Notes: generated by a model not told the origin, from the sequence alone. A DNA stretch of 64,000 nt from Aaosphaeria pasadenensis (GCA_022813625.1 JAKLMB010000019.1:434001-498000), one strand, 5' to 3'. Counted from the stretch's first letter, positions 1-12,857 are shown. Translations and numbers: made by a program.

Positions 1-1194
1 GAGCGCGGTAAGGACGAGATCTGGACTTTGAAAAATGGCGCGGGTGATGGAACACATCCCGTCCATATCCATCTCATCGACTTCCAGGTCCTCGAGCGCA
101 CGGGTGGCCGCGGTGCAGTTCGTCCGTACGAATCTGCTGGAATGAAGGACATTGTTTGGCTGGCGGGAGGCGAGACTGTCAAGGTTTTGGCTCGTTATGC
201 TCCTTGGCCTGGAGTGTACATGTTTCACTGTCACAACCTCATTCACGAAGATAACGGTAAGTCATGCACATTGAATATCTCCAAGGTCCTGTTTTGAACG
301 AAGACTAACATTTCTACAGACATGCTGGCAGCATTCGATGTCGCTCAACTTTCAGATTGGGGTTATGATAACAGTACTATGTTCATCGACCCCATGACAC
401 CAGAGTTCCGCCCCAAGGACGCTACTCCAGAGGACTTCACCGACGAAGCCATCCGGGAGAAGTTAGCATGGCTCTACAGCACTAATCCCTATAACCACGG
501 GGACATTGATGGAGTTTACTCTGCACTGGACTCCTGGGAGACTGGAGGTCGTCCCTCGCCTGCCATATGGCCTCAAGCTACAGGCACGGCTTCCTCTGAG
601 TCAGGAGAGAATAGCATCGAGGAGGAAGCGGAGCCGTCGGTCACGGACGCGGCGGAGGCTCCCGAGAATACTGAAGAGGCTCCTAGTCCTGAGGAAAGCC
701 AGAGCACTGAAGAGTCTGAGAGCAGTGATGACGCAGCAAATCAGAGCGAGGAGACCCAAGAGAGCGAAGAGAACCAAGGTAACGACGATAGTCAAAGCAA
801 CGAAGAGAGCCAAAATAACGAGCAAGACCAGGTCAACGATGAAAGTGAAGACAACCAGGGGATAGAGAACAAGCAAGATAATCAAGACAACGAGGATGTT
901 GATGTTGAAGTTGTCGAAGAAACTGTGGAAGAAAAGGTGGAAGAAGGTAGCCAAGGAAATACCGATAAAGATGTCGAGGTCGAGGAGGAACCTCAAGACG
1001 GTGAGAGGGTCGAAGTCGAGCAAGATATACAAGACAGCAGGGAAATCGACGTCGAGCAAGAAGAACAAGGCAACAAAGAAGAACCAAACGACGATAATTT
1101 TGAGGACATTTTTGAGGACCAATATGAGGAAGACTATCTTGATTATGAGTCCAGTGATCTCGACCTCACTGATCTCGATTACATCATTCGCTGA
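1..1194 (+). CDS. Multicopper oxidase, bilirubin oxidase/CotA-like, C-terminal part (5' end outside window)
   Basis: Two exons are visible, 1-256 and 320-1194, with an intron at 257-319 (GTAAGT donor, CTACAG acceptor). Joining them restores the copper site: exon 1 carries HPVHIHLIDFQ and ends at HCHNLIHEDN, and exon 2 continues with DMLAAFDV. These are the HxH and HCHxxxHxxxxM ligands of the type 1/2/3 copper centres of the third cupredoxin domain. The last Met is the axial type 1 ligand, as in bilirubin oxidase. Such enzymes oxidise phenols, pigments or metal ions with reduction of O2 to water and are usually secreted or cell-wall bound. After about residue 90 of exon 2 the protein runs into a tail of about 200 residues that is about 40% Asp/Glu by hand count and rich in Gln/Asn/Ser; family members normally end soon after the last copper motif. 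The family call is firm; the substrate is not determined. Confidence 0.9.
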
Positions 1195-3988
1195 TTATTT
1201 GTAAAAATCATTGTATTCTTTCTGATTTCAAAGGACGACACGCAGGTAGCCATCAAAGGTTGAGGCGCAAACAGCAACATGTTTACAGCAAAGATGGAAT
1301 TGAACCGAGTTTGCTCAAGAGTCGCAGTCTGAAGGTTTGCCTTATGTGTCGCCCACGAATATATAACTTGATATAGCATACGATATATATCTAATACTTC
1401 TTTTTGAGCAAATCAATATCTTGAGTTGTGATTATGGTGACCTTTCACAGGAGTAGGTAGACTATACTTTGCATGAAAACACCTCGTTATACTATTAAAA
1501 CTATAAAATTATACATATCCTTGCGTTTAAGAGATTATATTCAGTTCTGTGAACTAGATCTACTTGCATTGATAAACGCTGCGGAAGTTACTAATCATTT
1601 GTATAAGTTTCCTATTTTCAAAGAATTTCAACATAAATACCATGGTGCAATACAAATGACACCATAAGTAAACGTATCTTCTCTGGTTCCTGTTCACCAT
1701 CTTCGGACATGGCCGTTAGGACGCATCCTTCACATGCGGAACACGCGCGCTCCCTCATCACTTCCGGCAAAGTTTCCATAAGTAATTTACAGCATCTTTC
1801 GATCTCGAAATCCTACCCTGACTCCTTGATCCTGACAAATCTAGGGACAAATTTGGGACCGATATCCCGTCGGCATCTGCGTGTTTTCATTCCTGAAGGC
1901 ATTCCACTACACCCCAGCCTCCCTTACTAGATTCTGCACTAGCCGAAGTATCTCTATTCGGAGCAGACGGGACTTCCTGACATGTGCATGTTATCTATTC
2001 ACCTAATCTGAAGTAACCGCTGTAAATAACGCAGCTTTATCGGCTTCATCGCTCGTTATCGTATGACAACGCCTATCAATTTAGCCTCGTCCCATCGTCT
2101 TCAACAGACCTGCAGGATGCGGAGATGGCAAACAACGGTCGACTTAACAGGTGAAGAAACACCGGCGCGAAACATCGCGCATACCTTCCAGAGCGGTGAT
2201 TTGGTACCTTCCGATACCTGTACTTGTATACGCGGCCAGCCATAAGCAACTTCCTCAAGGGGTTCGTCGAACAACGCTCTGATTGGTTCTAGAATGAATG
2301 TACCTGAGGACAAGCACGGGAGGGAGGAACGGACAACCCGCGCTCACCAGTAATTAGCCCTTCTTCGCTGGATAGGAAATTAGGGCCTTTTCCGTGCCAT
2401 GGTTCTAGAAGAAATCGCTCGCATGTATCACCGACGGCCCACGGCCTGGAACAGATACTATACGTGTGACTAGAGTTGAGGGAAAAGGTAGTAACTGCCC
2501 CTGATATCTGGTGGCTTGCGCTTCAGCATTCAGCATTGTTCTGGTAATCTCGGGGAATTCATCGCGAGACCCGTTACTCTCGTGTAGGGCGTTGTGGAGA
2601 ATTAGGGTTCACGGGGTCCAGGGTCGAAGGGAACATCGTGCGAAACTTGGGAAGCCCCATTTGAAGGACCATCTTAAGGCTGACAGCTGGATGGCATGGA
2701 TATGACACGATATGACTGAGGATAATTACAACGAACGTCCCTGTTGAAATCGCTGGACTAAAGGGGGCCAGGGTGAGGAACAGGATCCCTTGAGAGCGGG
2801 ATGCCGTTTGACCATGGCGGGTCGTGGAGATTTGCGGGTGGGGTATGTTGAAAGTCCTGGTAATTGTTGACGAGTGTCAGATCTGAGCAGGCTAAAGCCT
2901 GTAACTATGGTTGTTCGTTCTCATCATCGTGTTCCCCGGCCAGGGCATCCCGTCTGTTCGTGGTTCCAGCCGAAGATTCTACGCCACGCGGAAGCGGTTG
3001 GAAATGAGAAGTTATAGTTCGGGATGGAAAATGGTACGCTCATATCGCACCGGCAATGTCTTCGTGAAACGAGTTCCACCGTGAGGCTAGAGCTATTCCA
3101 TAAAATTTTAGAAATGTAACTCTACTTGTACGAGCAGTAAGGCGGGAATGTAAGTACGCAGTGTACATCTCGAAGGAGCCGGGCGATTGGAAAAGGATCG
3201 ATCCTACCGGCGGGAGATGAGCCGAATGCCCAGATGGGGATCTGCCAGGGGAACAACGTGTCGAGAGATTGACATGTACAGTCGGGCCGACCTGGCAGGG
3301 ATGGATCGATGATGCAGGCTCGGGTGGCTCAATGACCTGCGGCTGCGGCTGCGGCCCAGTGACGCGGGCGATCCAGGTTTCAAGAGCGGTCAGTGAAAAT
3401 TTGTTGTGAGTAGGGCCGAAGTGCTAGCTGATTGGCAAGCGTTATAGGGAGCAGGTTTTGTTTTCCGTGGCTGCGTCATCTAGCCACATGGCAGATAGTG
3501 TAACGAAGTTGTTGGCTGGGATGCTTATGCATAAGGGCCATTTCTTGTTATTGTTGGTCAGCTACGTTTCTGCGTTCAGATCATTTGCCTAGAAGTTCGG
3601 TTCTAAGAGAGGACCTCATTATAGATACCACTTGCGATTTACAAAAAACACCAGGAAGCTTGGAGAGTGTAGTTGGCATGTAAAATGTTTATGATCTATT
3701 GACGCAGACATCTAGATAGTTCTATTCTTCAACGTTTAGCTGGATCTGCTTCTCGAGGAATGCCTCTAGTGGATAACAATGTGATGCGATGCTAGTATCG
3801 TGATATCATGAATCTTGGATGTGTTCCAAGTGAGAAAAATTTGATAGAAAAGGACGGACACAGCCGTAAAGAAAGAAAAGCGATAGAGAGAAATCTCGAT
3901 CGAGGTCCAATAAAATCCTAACGCCAATGCTATGCAAAAGAGAGGAGAGGCTCAGCAGCCACTTGGTCGCAGTGTAGCACGAGTATGC
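1195..3988. other. Intergenic region between convergent genes
   Basis: This region lies between the 3' ends of the oxidase gene and the HAD phosphatase gene. About 1370-1680 is AT-rich and the rest is mixed. Open frames here are short, without recognisable motifs or plausible splice continuation. It should hold the 3' ends of both flanking transcripts. I see no gene in it. Confidence 0.6.
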
Positions 3989-5324
3989 TTATTCCAAGAT
4001 GACACCGGTGCTTTCGATGCTAGCCTTCAGAGCCTTGCGGTACTCGCGCTCAATGCCATGCTTGACTGCCTCGAGCACATTGTCGACGGTTGCCTTAGGC
4101 TGGAAACGAGGCTTGGTTCCTTCCTGGAAGACACCCGTACGGACAAGGATAGAATACCAGTTGTTCTCTGCGTGCTTGTTGTACTCGTTGGTGCCACGAA
4201 TGTCTGACTCTGGTGTATCGCCAACAAAGTAGACAGTGTCTGGTGGGCAGTTGATACCGTGGGTGTCCTTTCGCCATTGCTGAAGAAGACGAGTAGCGAA
4301 TTCGAAGGTACCAATCTGAGGCTTGCCGAAAGCAGTGGTCTTCAGCTCTTTGCCAGTAACAGCCTTGAACATAGCCTCGAGGGAGACGCGAAGAGCACCC
4401 ATTCCAATGCGGGTAAGGTCATGAGAGGCACTCCAAACAACGTCGTTGTGGGAGAAGAAAACGGGTGGGCCCTCCTCAAAGGTCTCGGATCGCGTACCCA
4501 AGCGACCATTCTTAGACATCAGAAGATCCAAGATGATCTGTTGGTCAGAAGCCCAATCCCGGCTATCGGCAAAGACGAAGATAGCCTCAATCTCAACTTC
4601 AGCGAAATTGCGGGCCCTGGAGTTTTTGTATTCCTCCGGGGTCAGAGTACGGAATGGCGTCGTATCCTCGTTATCTTTGATGATGTCACCAGGAGTGACA
4701 ACATCCTTAAAACCGTAGCCTTCAGCAACGAGTCTGCACTTCTCGCCTTCTCCACCGACGACGAGGACGGTGTTGAACTTCTCGGCCATCTCTCGCATAG
4801 GAGTGTGGCCGCAGATGAACTGGCCAGGCGAGACCTCAATTTCAAGCTGCTTGCTGAGCTGAACGCATCTTTCCGACTCTGTCTTACCGCCACCATTGGT
4901 AACGAAGATGTATGGACTATTCAGATTAGTATTCGAAGCGGCATGTAATGATCGAGCTGACGACTTACACCTTGACACCGTATTCATTGTCACCATTCAG
5001 CATCTTCATGGCCTCAATGGCCTCTGGAATTGGACGACCGCCTCGGATAAGGACGCCATCAATATCAAAAGCGAAGGCATATTTGTCGGTAACCGATGAC
5101 TCTGGGGGTGAGGTTGGAGTTGCAGGGGATGTTCCATCTTGAAGCTCGTGTCTTGCGGTTTCCATGGCGGATGCCACTTCTGAGGCATCTGACGGAGCCA
5201 TGAGGTGCTTTGGGGGAACGACGACCGTAGGGCCTAGTTTGATGTTTTCACGCGTGGCCTCATTCGAACTGAGACGACGCATGAAGCGTCCCTCACTGGG
5301 AATGACGAGAGATGGTCCTGACAT
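3989..5324 (-). CDS. HAD-superfamily class IIA hydrolase, CECR5/HDHD5-like (yeast YKR070w type)
   Basis: Exon 1 is 5324-4969 and exon 2 is 4916-3989; the 52-bp intron (4917-4968) has a GTAAGT donor, an internal CTAAT branch-like site and a TAG acceptor. The spliced protein is 427 aa. HAD motif I is FDIDGVL with nucleophile D87 and acid/base D89; motif II is FVTNGGG at 123-129, the typical IIA form; motif III Lys is in FGKPQ (K317); motif IV is FVGDTPESDI with D352 and D357 holding Mg2+. The cap domain lies between motifs II and III, as in class IIA enzymes. The first 80 residues are Ser/Arg/Pro-rich without acidic character early on and could be a mitochondrial presequence, which fits the known location of HDHD5-type proteins. 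The natural substrate of this family is not established. The start is the first ATG of the open frame. Confidence 0.93.
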
Positions 5325-8300
5325 TGTGAAAAATGTGTGATATTTCTGATTCTGTAGAACGCTACGAGGTAGATGTGTGGAGATGAAGTGGAATCGTTTG
5401 TAGATCTGCTCCCAGCTTCGAAAGTCTGTGGGGAAAAGATTGGGGTTGTATTTGTCTGTGGATAAGGTCTCTTATAAGTTTCGAGTCGCTTTCAGGAAAA
5501 CGGAGATACTCCAGATAACCCCTCAAAGATGGCGGAGAGAACTGTGGGTATTTGTGGAGATGAAGATGGATGCTAATGCCGAAGAGAGGGAATTCCGTCG
5601 AGATTTATACAATCAATCCACCAAGAGTCAACATCAACACTTGGCAGGACATGTTGACGGATGATGCGCACACATGCCAGAATTACCGCAGTGCGGCGAG
5701 TGTGACAGGATTTCACCGGTGGATGAACGACGTCGTTACAGGCACGTTGAAACCTCGATAGCGCATAGTGTGTACAATTCTTATCAACGAAGTCTCACAC
5801 TGTGGATACTTTTGCGTCATAGTGCGGGTTGACAATCCCAAAAAGAATGGACGGACAGCAGCCTAGGGGGCGATCCGTCGAAGGTTGAAGACATATGGTT
5901 GGAGGTTGTGGTCTACTATTCAGGTCTCATTCGACGGAAGTCCAACCCGAGTAGTATTGAATGTGGGTATTTGCCATGCGCCCGAGCATGGAGTTGAAGC
6001 AGCGAGCGGTTGCAACCATGACCACTATGTCACATCTTAAAAGCCCATTAAAAGCGCTGATACGGATGGGAGTGTCAATTTGTGTGTAGATGGACCAGTT
6101 GTGGACAGGCTGTGGACAGATAACTGCACAGTGCAAGGGTTATTGTGATACGCTTGGAAAATCCTATCCTCGTACATGTAATTACTTAGTATTTACCTAG
6201 GTAGCTAGCCATGTGGTACTCGTGGAAGCGGTACCTCGTAGTAGATGAGACGTACGTCGAGGGACCTGACTTGACTGTACACAATACTCGTACGGTACGG
6301 CCGCGGTTGGTTGAAGGTTTGTTGGTCGCTTCGCCCCCGATTCGAAAGGTCTTCCGAGATATGACGCCATGATACTCGGCACTCGCCAATTTGCCTCAGT
6401 TTAGCTGCCCAGGTCGGTGCTTCTTAACCAACGACATGTCCAAACGCCTTCAGGGACTGGCACAAATCTGCGTTCGATCGCCAATTCGATTACCCTTCCC
6501 AGTTCGCATATACGGCATCTGCGAGAAAGATCCGGTATTGTTGTGATGTGCCAAGAGCCCGCTGCAACGGGATGCCACTCTTTTGCTTGTTTCTGCCTGC
6601 CAACTCGGCTACACACGCTGCAGAGAGCAACCCTGAGGCTGAACACTTGCGGCAATCAAAGGTCGGTTGACTCCGGGCCTTACCCGATACTGCTGGCGTC
6701 GATGAAGACCAACCCAACCCTCGATGTTTTGGATAGGCAATCGGCGTAGCTCGCAAGTAATTATGGGTTCGTTCGGCTCATTTGGTTGGTCCGCATGGAC
6801 CGCAACCTGTTGTGATGCACACACGTTCACCATACCTGCGTGCTGTGTACATTCTGGCAGAAAGCACATCTATCGAACGCCTCAATCAAAGAACATATAA
6901 ACTATGGCATCATCATGTTGGAATCACTGCAATACCGCACGTTGTTGCAGCTGATAAGACCTTATCGCTTCCTTCACATGTCAGCCTGCGCCAGCCTCTT
7001 CGAGGTGCTGGATAGGTAGCAGAGTTGCTGCATTGCATACAAGCACAAGTAGTTTCCTTGTAAGCGCATTTACTTACTGTACCAGTAGGTGTCCCTGTAT
7101 ATCTCCTGCATTAAGCCGCAACGCTGAACAACTCAATTCGGTAAGATGAAGGTGCTTCGGTACCCACAAAAGTATCACCTTTTCGGCGCTTGACATCACT
7201 CTACAGCCCCACTCCTCGCTGTGCGTGCTCGTGTCGCATTTGAACGAATCCTACAATGGATGGGATAGGGTCTTGCAGACTTTCAGTATGCAGCGCTGTA
7301 ATTGGAAACTGGGGTAAAAGTCAAATTCCGGTTCAATCAGTGGACAATGAGGTCGTCGTGCAGTTTTGCAACTCGCAATACGAACACATGGCGCGGGATC
7401 CTCACCGAGACTGCTTGTTTTCCATGCACGTTGATGCCAGTCTGTTGCCGACGCCCAGTAGACAGCGCCTTTTATTTTCACTGCCCCAATAGGAAGACCC
7501 ACAGTACTCAGTAGCAATCTACTCGTCTTACAGATACGTGGAGGAAACTGTGGGTCTGGTTTCTTGCGCGCTTTCCGACAATATACTGTGTGCAATCAGG
7601 TCGATGCATTCGTTGTTGGCCTGACTGTAGTAGAGTATGAAATTTGGACACTACGGACTGTTAGAAACACTTTGGCACGGTTGAACCAATCAGTGCCGCA
7701 AGAGAGATGGAGCCGACTTGAGAAAGTGGCCTTCAGGTCCTTGATCACATATTGTGCGGCCTCCAGAGTAACATTGAGTTACCTAACAATCTCCGCGCGG
7801 TTGTTGGGATCCTGGATAAGGCGGGAGATTGGATTGTCAAGTACTGTATGCACTGTGGATGCTAGTAAGTGTAGTTTGGAGGATCTTGAAGGCATTCAAC
7901 GGAGGGGAATGAGCGGGATTTCTCCTTGGGGAAAAGGGAAGTTCCTCCTTGGGGGAATGGAACGTTCCCAAGCAGACACGCCTCATAGCATTTCCATTCC
8001 TGTACATCTAGCTCTTGCAACTATCCTCGAACAACTTGCTCAATTGACGTTGTTGGATAGTCATCAAGCCATCTTCTCTCAAGAAAGGGCCGCATCGCGT
8101 CGATAGATGGACGATGAGAAACACGACAATTCGAGAGGGTTGGTTTGAACTCCACAATTCCCCACTTGATTGGGGTGCGGAGAAGCGTTTTAGGTCGGGC
8201 TTCAATTCGAGATTTCATTTCACCCGCACATCCAACGTTACTTTAACCGAGGAGGTTGCATTTCGATCTGGAGCAGCTTCAGAATTAGGATCAACAAGGA

Positions 8301-8878
8301 CAGGAGGCAACCACGTGCATGGATGAGATGAAACCGCTCAGTCCGTTCGAATGAGCGACAAAGGTATGAGGATTGAGGACGGAGGACGGGGGAGAGACAG
8401 TTACTTTCCTACTAGGTATGATGGAAGCATTCGGGAAAGTTGCCAAAGAGAAGGATGATTGCCGTGAAAGAAGCCGCGTCCCTATCACATGTCTTGCTCT
8501 TGTCGCCCGTGACGTGTTCTTCCTCCTGCCTGTCACGGGGTTCTTGTTGTCGATTTCGCTGAGATTGACTTGGGTTCTGATTCGCATGTAATGAGGTAGG
8601 TAGTTCTTTCTTGCGGGGGAAGGCACAGACTACCGGTAATTGCTACGACAAGTACCTTTTATTTACTCCACATCACTAACTACTACTACCACCACCACTC
8701 AAACACACATCCTACGATTCGCGAGTAGGCATTTGCTCCCACCCAACTCCGTTCACATACCCATTCCATTGTTGCGCAGCTCGGAAATTGCCGCACAGGA
8801 TTACCGCGGATCTTTGTTCTGCCTCCAAACCCGAGAGTGCTATACACATTAGTTGGCGAATCCACAATTACAGAAGAT
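5325..8878. promoter_or_regulatory. Divergent intergenic region, 3.5 kb
   Basis: This region separates the HAD phosphatase gene (leftward) from the NWxGG gene (rightward) and must contain both promoters. It has a TACCTAGGTAG sequence near 6195. The longest open frame (7564-8106, +, 180 codons) shows no domain, a poor start context and ordinary non-coding composition, so I do not call it. Directly before the next gene, at 8867-8878, lies a 12-mer that recurs at the splice acceptor inside that gene (9349-9360), so a leader-intron acceptor at 8873 is possible. Confidence 0.45.
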
Positions 8879-10704
8879 ATGAACTGGATGGGAGGAAGTC
8901 TGAATCGTCACTCGAAGAGTGCACGAAACGATATCATTCGTAAACAGAAGCAACACTTTGAAAACGCCCGTATGCAACATCGGGATAGCTCTAACATGAC
9001 ATCAATACCCTCCCGTCGCCATTTCAGTTCTCATGGTGATAATGCCGCTCTTGTTGCTGCTAATGATGATGACGATGAGGGAAGAATAGAAAAGAGGCCC
9101 TCATATACAATGCTAAAGCCGTCGCTGTATGGTCGCCCTGCTAAGGGCCGCGCTGATGTTTCGCCAATACAACGGCGTCCACAATCCCATGACTCACTCA
9201 AGGCACAATGTCGACCCAGAAATTACAGCGGTGTAAAGACCATCAGAGAAGTCAGACGTCGCCATCTCACCTCCAAAAATGTCTATCGCAGTAAGCGTGA
9301 TATTGGAATGCGGCGAGGGTACGAGAAGAAGGTTCAGCGGCTGATATGATTACAGAAGATCCTCCAGGTTGCTTACACTCGAGTAAAGAGAAATCGGTAT
9401 TGGGCAAAGATTCGACTACGATCGAGAATCAGAGGAAAAGGCTGCTCGAGACCCCAGACTGGGCTGGTCTTCGTCTTTCCTATCCGGCGAACGTGCATTT
9501 CGATACTGAAGAGGCAAAGGTCGGCATAGGCAAACGCAAGAAGATAGAGATTCTGTCGACTCGCATGCGTCCGCAGATTCATCACACCGATCACCATAGT
9601 TCCCCAAAGTTTGCTCATCGAGCTGAGAGGATTGATGCCAAAGATATCAGAATCCGCATTGGGACGGATGCATTGGCCAGTCAAACGCCAATGCAGCTCA
9701 CGGATCATGCGCCCTCCCACGCTGGAACCTTCTCTCCAGGCAATTCGCCAGAACCCATGTTGTTTGATGAGGAGGGCAATTATGCACCTACACTAGAGTC
9801 GAGACTATCGCCACGATCGGTGAATGTCAATCGCGATGGTTCCACGGAGGTCCCCAATAAGGATTTGACTTTTGGCTTACAGGGCCCTGTTCCAGCACCA
9901 GGTGAATTGACTCCTGCCTTTATGTCCAATATGAAGTTGCGCAGGGGACCTTGCGCCACCAGACGCGTACAACTGAACAGCGATTCTGAAGCACAGCGCT
10001 CTCCAAGTAACGCACGCCCCTCCCAAGATGCAAGCAGCCCCCATGGCTCGTACACAAAGCCTTTTGAGCATAACATGCGTCTGATGCACGTTTCTCTTGA
10101 TCAGCAGTCCGATGCCCCAGATAGATCAACACTGCAGGAAGAGCACACTATCGAACAGCAGCTCCCCTCTGGTAGCTGTGCACAACAGTCTAAGCTGATT
10201 TCTGCACCTTCTGTGAGGAACCAGAAGGCAATTAACGCATCCAATTGTGAGATCTCGACTCACAGGGATGATTTCCGGGTGACAGGCTCTTACGACAACT
10301 ACTGCTCACGAAACAATGCTACTCTCTGGACGCAAAACCTCGGTATTGGCAATGATGACAGGAGTATCTCATACCATCCTCGCAATTCAATAATTGGCAA
10401 TTGTGAGCGCCATCATGGGTCGTCTCCAGGTCTTGGTGGCAGCATGAGTGTCCCCATGAAAATTGGCCTCCGGCACATTGACCCAGTCACACCAATACAA
10501 GCAATTACGTCTTCCTATGGGGGTGCTTCGTCGCCCTCTACCAAGAGTTTGAAGGAACACGTTGTGGAGGGGTTTCTGCGTCAACCTGAGAGGATTTCGA
10601 AGAAATCGCACGACATTGACGCGAGCGTACAATTGTGGAGGAAATTTGTCTTCTCTGATGACAACAACCTTTCGGCCGATACCATGCGCGACGCAGTGGG
10701 ATGA
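8879..10704 (+). CDS. Fungal protein of unknown function with N-terminal NWxGG...QKQHFxxAR motif
   Basis: Exon 1 is 8879-9290, intron 9291-9355 (GTAAGC donor, TTACAG acceptor), exon 2 is 9356-10704; the spliced product is 586 aa. I chose the ATG at 8879 because the protein then begins MNWMGGSLNRHSK followed by RKQKQHFENAR. That opening is one I remember from many uncharacterised mould proteins, usually with NWTGG. The rest is low-complexity, polar, Ser/Pro/Asn-rich and probably disordered, ending near a WRKFVFSDDN motif. No catalytic motif is visible and I assign no function. The 3' end is uncertain: the frame stops at 10702-10704, but the +1 frame from 10697 stays open to 10885 and reads like protein (WDEYAYTPAALDLSKLVASL). 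A 49-bp GT-AG interval at 10648-10696 would join the two frames in phase, though its donor (GTCTTC) is weak. Confidence 0.75.
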
Positions 10705-12686
10705 GTATGCATATACACCAGCTGCTCTCGATCTTTCAAAGCTAGTTGCGTCTTTACCTACGATGGAAGTAGGTTTGCACCGCCAGTCAGCCCGGAGTCC
10801 ATGCGTAGACAATGCATCCGTGATGCAGGATCCCGTGTCCTACCCTCCAGCCCCTGTAGCCCCAGGTCTTCGTCTACATCATTGATTCGAACTTGTGCAC
10901 TGCAGCTTACACCGATAAACGAAGGGATTAACGTCGCTTGCATTCATGCATGCTCTATCGATGAACATTACCTATCGCGAGAATCAGCCATCAACTGCTC
11001 ATTTGAATCGTGTTCGACTGGTCTATATCGACAACACCAGTGACATTCACCATGCGGTCGCGGTTTTGGACTGATACTTAACATTGAACGACAAAGTACT
11101 TATTCGGGCCGAAGTAAGTGGAATGCAGCAATCTCGGCTCGCTAGTGGCTTTCCTTGCCGCGACAGGGTCCTGCAAGAAGATAGCGGAGACAGGTAACAT
11201 CTACATTTCCCTGTACGACCGAAATGTTACTTGTCATGGTGGAGGAGGCGCACCACTCCCGAAGGGATATCCTAGGAAACGAGTGCGTGTTGGCCGCGAC
11301 TACTGCTACATCGAAAGACCCCTTTTGCCTATTAGCGGCCGCAAGGCAATTGAGCCTGACCTACGGAGTACTGTGGTGCGCTTCTGCAATCGTGTGCTGC
11401 CTCCTTCATTTCAACTTGGTGCTAGGGACGAGGTTAATTCTATACGTGCCGCAGCCCTAAAGGTCTAAAGAGACATCCCTGCTCGGCCATGGCGTCCATT
11501 TGGCGGTATGTATGGCGTCCAGAGAACTGCACAAGGGTCTTTAACATCAGCGACATTTGATATGACATGGCAAGCAGATCGATCATATTACACGACATGA
11601 CTTAGCACTTCATTGGCGGGGGAGAAGCAATGCATCACGAGCCGCTCAGCTCAGCTCAGCTCGGATTGTCACCTCTAATCATGCACCTGTAACCAACCAT
11701 GCATGCAAGAGAAGATTCTTTCGGCTAGGAGCATCATCTTGCCTTGTATTGTGCGACAGTAACGGCAGGCACCTTACATTGTGGATATGCTTGCGTGCGT
11801 GCTTGCGTGCGTGGCAGGACAGAAAAAGATCATCCCACATTATATTGGAAGTTTCTCCAAGGAGCCCCATGGGTCAATTCCACGACGCAGACATGCGTTT
11901 ACGTAGGCGCAGTTGCGCATGCGTTTGCCTTATGCTACATACCTAGTATCAAAAGATCGCACGCGACGTCGATATATGCAGCAAGCTGATTCCGTTCGAG
12001 CCTGCAGCTTCCTGTCATGTGAGGGAGCAAAAGAGATTGGGATGGAAGCATAAAGCGATGGATTGAGTTTATCTTGCGAGAGACTCCACCATCTTGACGC
12101 AACGGCGATGGCTCGTTCCGTTCCTTTTGTGTGACCATATTCCCGTCTAATGGCCTCGACCGTGGGTTAAGGGTGTAAGGGTGGGTTCGTTGTTTTTGAC
12201 AGCTCTTTGCTATACATGTACCCGCTCGTGAGCCTCGGTGGACTTGGCACAGATCCAGTATTTCACATTCTAATGTGAAGTAATCAGAATAATACTATTA
12301 GAATGCTAGCGAATATCATCCTGTCCTGTAGTTGTATTCTGTTGACGGTAATTAATTGTAACTTAGTGTGTAGAAAAGTGAAGTGAGGTTACACAAAAAC
12401 ATGACGACTAAACATGTGCGTTAACTAGGTAAAGATATAAGAAATTTCGAACAAACTAAATACCACGTGCGGAGTAAGTACACTTTCAATAGATACTCTA
12501 TCAAATGGAAAGTAAATACGGACAAATAAACAGTACTTCGATTGTCTATCAAAACAGTGATTTTTTGATACTACACATCCTTTACTTCCCACTCACGCTT
12601 CGTTACATGTATCTACTCACGATACTTAATTCTATCAACAAAACCACAACTATCTGAATATTACACTCTTCTCACATACAGCCAAG
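10705..12686. other. Intergenic region, no confident gene
   Basis: The first 180 bases may be extra coding sequence of the preceding gene (open +1 frame to 10885). The rest holds only short open frames. It contains one copy of the TACGGAGTA motif (11362-11370), a short AGCTC tandem near 11641-11665, and an AT-rich section at about 12250-12660 that may be the promoter of a small downstream ORF. Confidence 0.5.
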
Positions 12687-12857
12687 ATGATTGACACCGT
12701 CACTCAACCCCAAACCGAATGCAATCAACCACAACATCCAGCTTCCAACACCCACTTACCACCAACAGACCATCATGCCTACACTCACACCCACAACCAC
12801 ACCTCCCCATCCATCGCCATGTACTCCGTCCCCAAAGCATACACACACATACCTTAG
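12687..12857 (+). CDS. Possible small ORF, 56 aa, Thr/His/Pro-rich (tentative)
   Basis: The ATG at 12687 has a good context (CCAAG before it) and follows an AT-rich region and a CA-rich, G-poor stretch that resembles the leader of an expressed fungal gene. The peptide begins MIDTVTQPQTECNQPQ and is rich in His, Thr and Pro, ending at TAG 12855-12857. No family is recognised. It could also be the first exon of a longer gene or a chance ORF inside a C-rich non-coding transcript. The downstream sequence to about 12930 stays C-rich with few G. Confidence 0.22.
   Translation: MIDTVTQPQTECNQPQHPASNTHLPPTDHHAYTHTHNHTSPSIAMYSVPKAYTHIP

Noticed and set aside
601..1122. Hydrophobic 173-codon minus-strand frame opposite the oxidase tail
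   Set aside because: It is the antisense shadow of the acidic coding tail (Glu/Asp codons read as Leu/Phe/Val on the other strand).
7564..8106. 180-codon plus-strand open frame
   Set aside because: It has no domain, no splice partner and no good start context, and lies in sequence that looks like ordinary intergenic DNA.
10648..10696. Definite third exon of the NWxGG gene
   Set aside because: The phase fits, but the donor GTCTTC is weak and a branch site is badly placed, so it is given as an alternative and not as the main model.
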